A DNA stretch of 64,000 bases from positions 15,671,063 to 15,735,062 of the forward strand of contig CM037472.1 of assembly GCA_021014325.1 (NCBI GenBank). Direction: 5' to 3'. Position numbers and translations under genes: made by a program. Positions 57,501 to 64,000 of this stretch are shown here, in pieces (the first letter of the stretch is position 1; each line of letters starts with the position of its first letter). This DNA is from Plazaster borealis (lineage: Eukaryota > Echinodermata > Asteroidea > Forcipulatida > Labidiasteridae). The notes below the pieces were generated by a model that saw only the letters and a list, made by a program, of their open reading frames with translations, ran no database searches and was not told the origin of the DNA.

Positions 57501-59269
57501 TAAATGGAGTCCAACACTACAGTCAGTCTCCCCTACAATGCTTTCCTGCAGTGCATTACCTTTACGCTTAACCCCTTTGTCAATCATTGAAGCGCTTTTC
57601 ATTCACTCTCCCCCCCCCCTTCTCACATAATGAGGACGCATTGTGGAACCAAATCTTTTGAAGTGTTTTCTTTTGGTAGTCTTTCAAGGCTGCGTTTATT
57701 GAGTATTAGGCTACATGATGGATGTAGAGGTGTCTGATAGGACGCTTGTGCATTCTGTATTGGATAAGTTCACGTTCACCAAGCTCTATGGTTTCACACA
57801 GTAGCATTGTTGTGTCGTTCCCGGTCAAGCATCCATCAATGTGTGGAAAGTGGTCCTGGCAGTTCTATTACAGCAACACTTAATACAAGGGCATGGATTA
57901 TACTTTGGAGTAACTATTGAAATCGGCCAACAAGTCACAGTGAGTGGTGTTGTACTCTTAAACTACCTGACCATATATGTCCGGTGCGTTTGTTTGAATT
58001 GTAAGTACTGCTACACTGGTTGTTATAATGTTATTCATTGTATTACTAAAATACTAGAGAACTATATCAGAGCAATTTTAACTCCATTCCTTTATCTTAT
58101 GAAAGCCATCAACTTTGATCATGTGAAGCTGATAATGTGAGACCTTCATTATAATGACACAAAATACTCTGAGAACTTGGGAACATTTTAAGTACTTACT
58201 TAATGGTTTAAGCAAGTTGTCAATTATATTGAAGGCAAGTATGAACACTGAGTAACACTTTCCATTTGGTGTCCTTTGATTTGTTTGCATTGGCCTTACT
58301 ATAGCTGCAGTTTGCAGAAGGATAATTTGGAATCAGGCTGGTCATAGCGGGGTAGCATTTAACTTCCATTATTTACAACACTGAAACCATCGCATCCAGC
58401 TATGGAAGCTTGGCAACGAACAAGATTCTATTTGGCGCACAACCTTGATTTTACCCAACAAGGCATCTTCAAATGTGTTCTGATAGAGTGAATGGGAGCC
58501 CTGAAGTAGAGAGCTGGCTCATGGAGCTTGCATTGTTTGAGGCTACAGGGTGTGTTGGTCTAGACAGACACAAGAATTAAATTGTGATCACACAGGGGTG
58601 CAAAACAGCAGTGTAGACATTATCAATAAAGGCCACAATGTACTTGGATTCCCTCCAGGTGTTTTTGGTTGGTAACATTGTTTTTAAGGCCTTGGGTTTG
58701 GGGAGAAAGACTGAGGTTGTATTATGAACACAAAAGCATTTGTGATATTGGGTAATGTGGAATTTGAAGAGTCGAAAGGCGAGATGTTTTTGTGTTGGAA
58801 TAGAAAGTTATTGAACTCGGGGTAAATTAGGAGGGAAGGCCGAGCAAGGCATTTCTGAAATGTTTTTGATTGTGATTTTTCATGGACTGGTGACGTTGGA
58901 ATTCGGGTATGAAGGTGTGATTTTGTTTTGTTGCTCTGTAGTTTTGGTTGATTACCTACATTGTATGTAAAACTGTTTCAGTGAAGTGAGGAAAGTCATC
59001 GTGGGTTGTGTCAGAATGTGTTAAGATCATTTTTCTGTTTCAGAGTCAGGTCAACAACCAAATGGAGCATACTGAAGTGAAGATGTCATTGTGAAGTCCC
59101 TGCCTATGGGCTTTAATATTGATATTCCTGTTTATCTGGCATTCTTAAATCTTTCCTCAAATTTTCTCATCTCCCTGGGGGCATACAACAACACCAAGCT
59201 GCTTCTGTGGGCTTAGACATTAATCAAACACATTAGAATCTCAACCATTTAAACACAAATCCATTTGCA
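54536..59269. other. 4.7-kb region without a recognised gene
   Basis: Probably intronic or intergenic. Contains A-runs near 56,100 and 56,210 and C-run low complexity at 57,610-57,619. A local near-repeat (CTTGTCCTGCT...GGAGTAGATTGGGAA and CTTGTCCTGCTTATT...GGAGAAGATTGGGAA) lies at 56,425-56,530. Frames at 57,343-57,630 and 57,841-58,140 carry no known domain. Confidence 0.4.
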
Positions 59270-59410
59270 CCTGGGTGAAGAGAAGCAATTTATGGAAGAA
59301 TATTTTGGCTAAGGATACAAGCACCATGACTGGTATGAATAGGATTTAAACCCACATTCTGACATTCTGGCAACCAGCACTTGAGGCAAGTACACCAAAA
59401 CCATGTGGCA
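59270..59410 (-). mobile_element. degraded copy of the class II tRNA-headed SINE
   Basis: GAAGCAATTTATGG, GGCTAAGGATACAAGCACCA and AGGATTTAAACCCACATTCTGA line up with GAAGCAATGGTTAAG, GCTTAAGGACACAAGTGTCA and GGATTCGAACCCACACTCTG of the SINE at 1097-1525. The B box is mutated (TTTAAATCC), so it is an old, transcriptionally dead copy. Confidence 0.6.
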
Positions 59411-59989
59411 AATTACATTGTGGGTAGATGTTTATTTATGGTGAAGATTTTGGTTCCTTGTGAAGACTTGAAGGATTTGAAACTTGTGAAGAATTGTTTA
59501 CATGCACAACGACCCAGAAGCAATAAATGGAGCTCAGTGAATAGTTTACAATACATACTTTTAGGAAGGGGTTGAATTACTCCAACAATTTCCAAAAGAT
59601 TGCCTGGGAAATATCAGTCGTTGAAACATTGGGATTGAATATCATTGTCACCACCTGTTCTCCAAGTAAAAAAAAAATAACTGGGACACTACAGAGAGTA
59701 AGGGACTGAGTTATTACTGGCATGCAGAATAAGTCTGCAAAGGGGTTGTCTCGATGAAAGGAGGTGTGAATAACATGATCAGGGACATTTCAGTCTTGTG
59801 CAAGTATAACATATGCTCTGGGTCAAATGGAAGATATTCCCGCTACTCAGTATTGAGGTATATGTACATATACTGTGATATAGTTTATATATATAGGTTT
59901 GTAAATGATTGGTTTAGAATTAGTTCTACCTCCATGGTCATCAGTAGGTACATGTAGTTTTTCTGTTTTTAACAGGTGAGAGATTTGTC
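59411..59989. other. spacer, nothing recognised
   Basis: Short frames only. A half-copy of the 46,577 palindrome occurs at about 59,915-59,935. Confidence 0.4.
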
Positions 59990-60285
59990 ATCAAATTTAG
60001 ACTGAGGATCTGTCCTACAGCCACAGGAAAGGCAGTAGTGTTCTTTGCTTTCATCACAATGCTCTTGAAATTTAGACTATGGACCTAGCCTAGAGGAAGG
60101 GCAATAGTGCTTTCATCAAAATATTCTTAACAATTTAGACTATGGACCTTTTCTAGAGGAAGGGCAATAGTGCTTTCATGGAAGGGCAATGCTTTTAGCG
60201 AAACGTTGTTAAAATGTAGACTGTGGAACCTATCATAGAGAAATGGAAATAGGGCTGTTTGCTTTCATCAAAATGTTTTACACAA
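59990..60285. repeat. degenerate tandem repeat, ~65-85 bp unit, four copies
   Basis: AATTTAGACTATGGACCT, AGAGGAAGGGCAATAGTGC and TTTCATCAAAAT recur four times with changes. The two middle units are the most alike. Confidence 0.75.
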
Positions 60286-61811
60286 TATTTACAAAGGAGG
60301 TCGCAAGTTCAATCCTGCTCTATTAAATTTTTCTTTGCTCAACCAAAAAATAATTGTTTACAAAATTACACTTAAATAAAATTTGTGTTTGTGACATGTT
60401 CAGGAAGGCATGGAGAGAGTCAGGTGCTAATATTGCGTGGCATCTCTCTGATGTCAGGCATACTGTTAGCCAGAGGGGTGTCTGGGTGTCTTTACATGTA
60501 AATGTGTTGTAAGTGAACAACTTGGACACCCAGTTTTTAAATTTCCAGCAACTTTGGACACCCTTTTACCAAATCCTGGCTAAAACCTTGATGTCGGGCT
60601 GGTCCTTGAACAGTTCGAAATGTTCAAGGGGAAAATCATATAAATGTTATGTACGTGTAACCCCCATTGGAAAAGAAAAATTGTTACATGTACCACATAT
60701 TTATGGGCTATCTTGCAGTACTTTTATGTTTATCAAACTTGCTGATTTGAACTCTTTGAATTCTAACGACCACTTCCCAACAATGAATAATTTTACAGGT
60801 TTCACTAATGTTCACATTCTTCTTAAACTTGGTCTCAGAAATTGATAATCACAGACTTGCATGCATGTACTTGACTTAATAACACAATACATTAAAATGA
60901 CAGGAAACGTTTAACAATAACCTTCAGGTACCTGTAATAACTGAAGGAAATTGGTCATTAACCGTTGGCTTTGTGTTTAAGTTGGTACATCCTGAAACAA
61001 GAATGCTTGTCTGGGCTTGGTTTGAAAATTACAATGCAGTCCTTGTGTAGAACGTCCCCAAGGAACCTCAGATATTAATCCTGCAGCAAGGACTTCAATG
61101 TCAGTAAACTGTTGAGTTGACCTCAATATAAATTGTGATGGAATGAACTTTAGGTACTTCGTGTGGGAGCATGTAAACTTGTTGTATAGTTTACATGCAA
61201 TCTCAGAGTTAATCATGATGTGTTTGTGTTTGTTAGTTTTTCAGTTATGCAGAAGTTTTTATGAATGATTTTTTTTTTTAGACTTACGGACATGTGGATT
61301 TATGGACAATTCCACTGTCGCTAACAAATACCAAATTTGTCTGAAATCTGGTTTTCTTAATGATTTGGGGGGATTTGTTATGTAATAAGATTTGTCGCAT
61401 TTATTTCTGCAAAGTAAAATTTATAAGGAAACCAGTCACAAATGTGATGTACATGTGATGTGGTGTTTTGATTGGTAACCTTATTCTGGTGAGCTAGCTT
61501 ATTGGTTCTCTGGCAAATGGTCTCATTCAAAGACTTAGGCTCTGTATTTACCTAAAAAGACATACTGAACACTTCTTAAAGAAGTAGTGGTGGGCGTACT
61601 GAAGCATTACCTCACAGGTAGAAAATGCCATCAATGATAAGAAATGTTTGATTGAACTTGTAGGAAATGGGTAGTTAACCTCTAGGGTTGACCTTACAAG
61701 TGACCCATGGAGTCATCCTGGGCAGATAATGAGTACACAGTTCCAAGATTTAACACCCCCACCCCATCCAATCACATCCACATGTGCACTGCACAGGAAT
61801 TGAATCCGTTT
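60286..61811. other. spacer without a recognised gene
   Basis: The 110-residue frame at 60,513-60,845 has no recognised domain or splice support. No RNA gene or delimited repeat. Confidence 0.4.
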
Positions 61812-62243
61812 CAGTCCTTCTGATTTGGGGGGGGGGGGCGATCGCACGCCTAAAAGCTTTCCCACGAGTGCGAATAATCACACGCCTGCTCCCTCTATTA
61901 TGCACGCCTTGGCATACATTTCCAGCATAATCATACTTCATAATTTGTAGAATAAAATAACGTTGAAAATTAAAATCAAGCATTACCATAATGTTTGTGT
62001 TTGTAATTTCCCCGATGAAACAGTAAGGACCCTTGAGGCTGAAGTGGACAAATATTAGTGTAAAATTTGAAAGGAAACAAACAATAAACAACTCCTTTCT
62101 TCGAGCTCTTGACATGGCTAAGTTTGTTTTGGTCTTAGTCCCAGCCTCTACCACAAATTTTGCCCCTGGCAAAATCAAACGCCTAGAAAAATCCAGATGT
62201 GCTTTTTTTCCACTTGCTTGTGATTTTCAAATCAGAAGGACTG
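61812..62243. mobile_element. 432-bp MITE with CAGTCCTTCTGATTTG ends
   Basis: CAGTCCTTCTGATTTG and CAAATCAGAAGGACTG are exact 16-bp inverted repeats. A G-run follows the left end. The 142-residue minus-strand frame (61,750-62,178) crosses the element boundary and is therefore not a gene. A target duplication is not evident. Confidence 0.8.
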
Positions 62244-63316
62244 TCATTTTACTTGGATGAGGAGTAATCGTCTGAAGTGAAGCTCTGTTCGTTGCAAAGG
62301 GTTTATTTTGGGACTTTGGGTGGAGTAATGTGGGATCTCAATTGACCGTATTTTTTACTGCATAAGGGCGCTTTCGAAGGCTAATTTCCTTATAGTTATA
62401 TATAATTTTGACTGCATATGTTGTGTACTCGTATCAATGGCCAAATAAATAATAATAATAATAACAACAATGGAAAAAACCCAGTTTGTTTTACTTGCTT
62501 TGCACCACATCAATTTGATTTACACAAGCCCCATGCGGTCAAAAATACTGCTAAATCTTTAAGTACAAGAATTGTTTTCGTCTGAGGACTCCGGAGGGAA
62601 GACAATGTCCTTGAAAAAAACCCTGCACATCTTCTGTAAAGTTCTGTTTATTCCAAGTTTTAAATTACTAAAATGCCCTATGAATATTAATTGACTTTTA
62701 GAGATACTACACGATTTTTTAGAGAGCATACAATGCTGCTGCATGATTTTTACTGTAAAGTCTTCATCACAATCGGACTGCACAAAAGGCAGATAGCGTA
62801 ATTCCATCAAGAATGCTATAATCCCCTCCCCATTGTCCTGTTGTTTGTGGACTCTGATGTATCATGGCACACTGGGTCTATTCAGTTGTTCTTAGGGGGA
62901 ACCTCAGTGAAAATAAGTTCCCACTGTGTAAAAAAAATTTGGGGATCAATATTCTGAGTGTAATTATGTGTACTTGGTTGATGATGCATGTCAACGCGAG
63001 GCTTCAAAATATTGATTAGAGAGACTAATTGAGGCAACGAGCAGCTCAGATTGTCAAGTAGTTTAGTTTGAAAAGTTTGTTTACATCATGGAGGTGGAAA
63101 ACAGATTTGCTTTTTGTTTAAGTCTGAGACTTCATAAGGTAGGTGCGTGTTTATAAAAAAAATGCATTGATTGGAAATTATCTTGAAAAAAAAAGACACA
63201 GCTGTTGCAGACTGTTTTTTGAGGCATGGCATGGTGGAGTAGTGATATAGACTCAGTTTGCAATAACACCATGTGTTAACTTCTTTTGCTGAGTATACAT
63301 AGTTTTTGTTAGAACT
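62244..63316. other. spacer, nothing recognised
   Basis: An AAT microsatellite at 62,449-62,464 after GGCCAAATAAAT looks like a SINE or LINE tail. No gene. Confidence 0.4.
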
Positions 63317-63456
63317 GGGGCCGATTTCACAAAGAGATAAGACTAGTCTTATCTGAAGTTAGGACCAGTAACTGGTCTTAACTTAAGACTAGTCCTATCT
63401 CTTAGCATTGCCTTGGACTAGTCCTAAGTTAGGAAGAGTTTTGTGAAATCGACCCC
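63317..63456. mobile_element. 140-bp MITE with GGGGCCGATTTCACAAA ends
   Basis: GGGGCCGATTTCACAAA and TTTTGTGAAATCGACCCC are inverted repeats around several copies of AAGACTAGTC / GACTAGTCCTAA, a typical foldback MITE of deuterostome genomes. Confidence 0.85.
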
Positions 63457-64000
63457 TTATCATGCTATTCTACTGTACTGCAACAGTTTTTACTTTTTTC
63501 AATTTTTGAATGCATATTTGGTAACTTGCTTTAATCATTATGATTTCATTGTCACTGTTGTACTACATATATCCTCCCTTTAAGGAATTCAAGGTTTTAC
63601 TTCTGTGTCAACGAACTTCAGCTTTAATGGACTGATAACTCATTTTGCTGCCTGTGATTTTGTTTTTTATGGGGCTGCAACAGACCTTGGCATTGCCACT
63701 AAAATTCTCATATTATGGCAGTAAAATCCAGTTTCCATGGCACACATCACAGTATAGAACCGCAGTACGTGTACATGTACATGTAGGTGTACTGTTGAAG
63801 CAGTCAGGTGAATGACTTTGACCTCTAATGTTAAACACATCTGTGGGGTCTGACCAGCTGAGTGTTGGAGTGAGTTTGTGAACTTGACATTTTTAGCAAG
63901 GGATGTTTACACTGTGGTGTCTATGGAGGTTCTTGGTTAAGATTGATCTGATCAGTGGTCATTTTTAATTGATTACCTGGTCTGAAGTTCAATAACTGTC
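63457..64000. other. window end, nothing recognised
   Basis: AT-rich. A run of overlapping ACATGT words at 63,770-63,786. Confidence 0.4.

Noticed and set aside
57841..58140. 99-residue frame with a hydrophobic start
   Set aside because: No recognisable signal-peptide cleavage context, domain or splice border. Composition matches neighbouring non-coding DNA.
61750..62178. 142-residue minus-strand frame
   Set aside because: It crosses the boundary of a MITE with exact 16-bp ends and has no recognisable domain.

Overview
The window is eukaryotic: genes are split by introns with GT-AG borders, the background is AT-rich, and short inverted-repeat elements and tRNA-derived SINEs are packed everywhere. 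Three things point to an echinoderm, most likely a sea star: the recurring TTAA-flanked elements ending in ACGTTTGGTAATTG, the class II tRNA-headed SINE with an (ATT)n tail, and the many TACATGTA strings. I recognise these repeats from memory, so the clade call is an inference, not a database result. No rRNA, CRISPR array, virus or bacterial-type operon was seen.

Layout. 1-3.4 kb holds a SINE and two TTAA-type MITEs. 3.4-5.7 kb (minus strand) holds the one gene I can name, a CCSAP (centriole, cilia and spindle-associated protein) homologue with three coding exons. 5.7-8.4 kb holds a duplicated ~50 bp splice-junction-like segment and a 96-bp minisatellite of about 14 units. 8.4-11.5 kb has no gene I recognise.

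11,489-16,335 is the main discovery: a 4,829-bp DNA transposon with ~660-bp terminal inverted repeats, flanked by a perfect 9-bp target-site duplication (ACGTCATAC). These are the hallmarks of a Mutator-like element. It shows no transposase. It carries an intron-containing, frameshifted fragment of a RecQ-family DNA helicase, bracketed by ~200-bp direct repeats, so it looks like an animal counterpart of a plant Pack-MULE. Each terminal repeat also contains an outward-facing ATG followed by a consensus splice donor.

16.3-64 kb is gene-poor and repeat-rich, probably intronic or intergenic. It contains a 3'-terminal coding exon of an unidentified minus-strand gene (33,102-33,275), a small coding-like island at 32.2 kb, and a plus-strand leader exon followed by a start-codon exon (50.2-50.9 kb). 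It also has a promoter-like island at 52.8-53.1 kb, a cluster of nuclear-receptor half-sites at 54.3-54.5 kb, an RFX X-box at 35.9 kb, an 883-bp foldback-type transposon at 29.8-30.7 kb, a TTAA-flanked piggyBac-like MITE at 45.3 kb, and numerous other MITEs, SINEs, minisatellites and hairpins.
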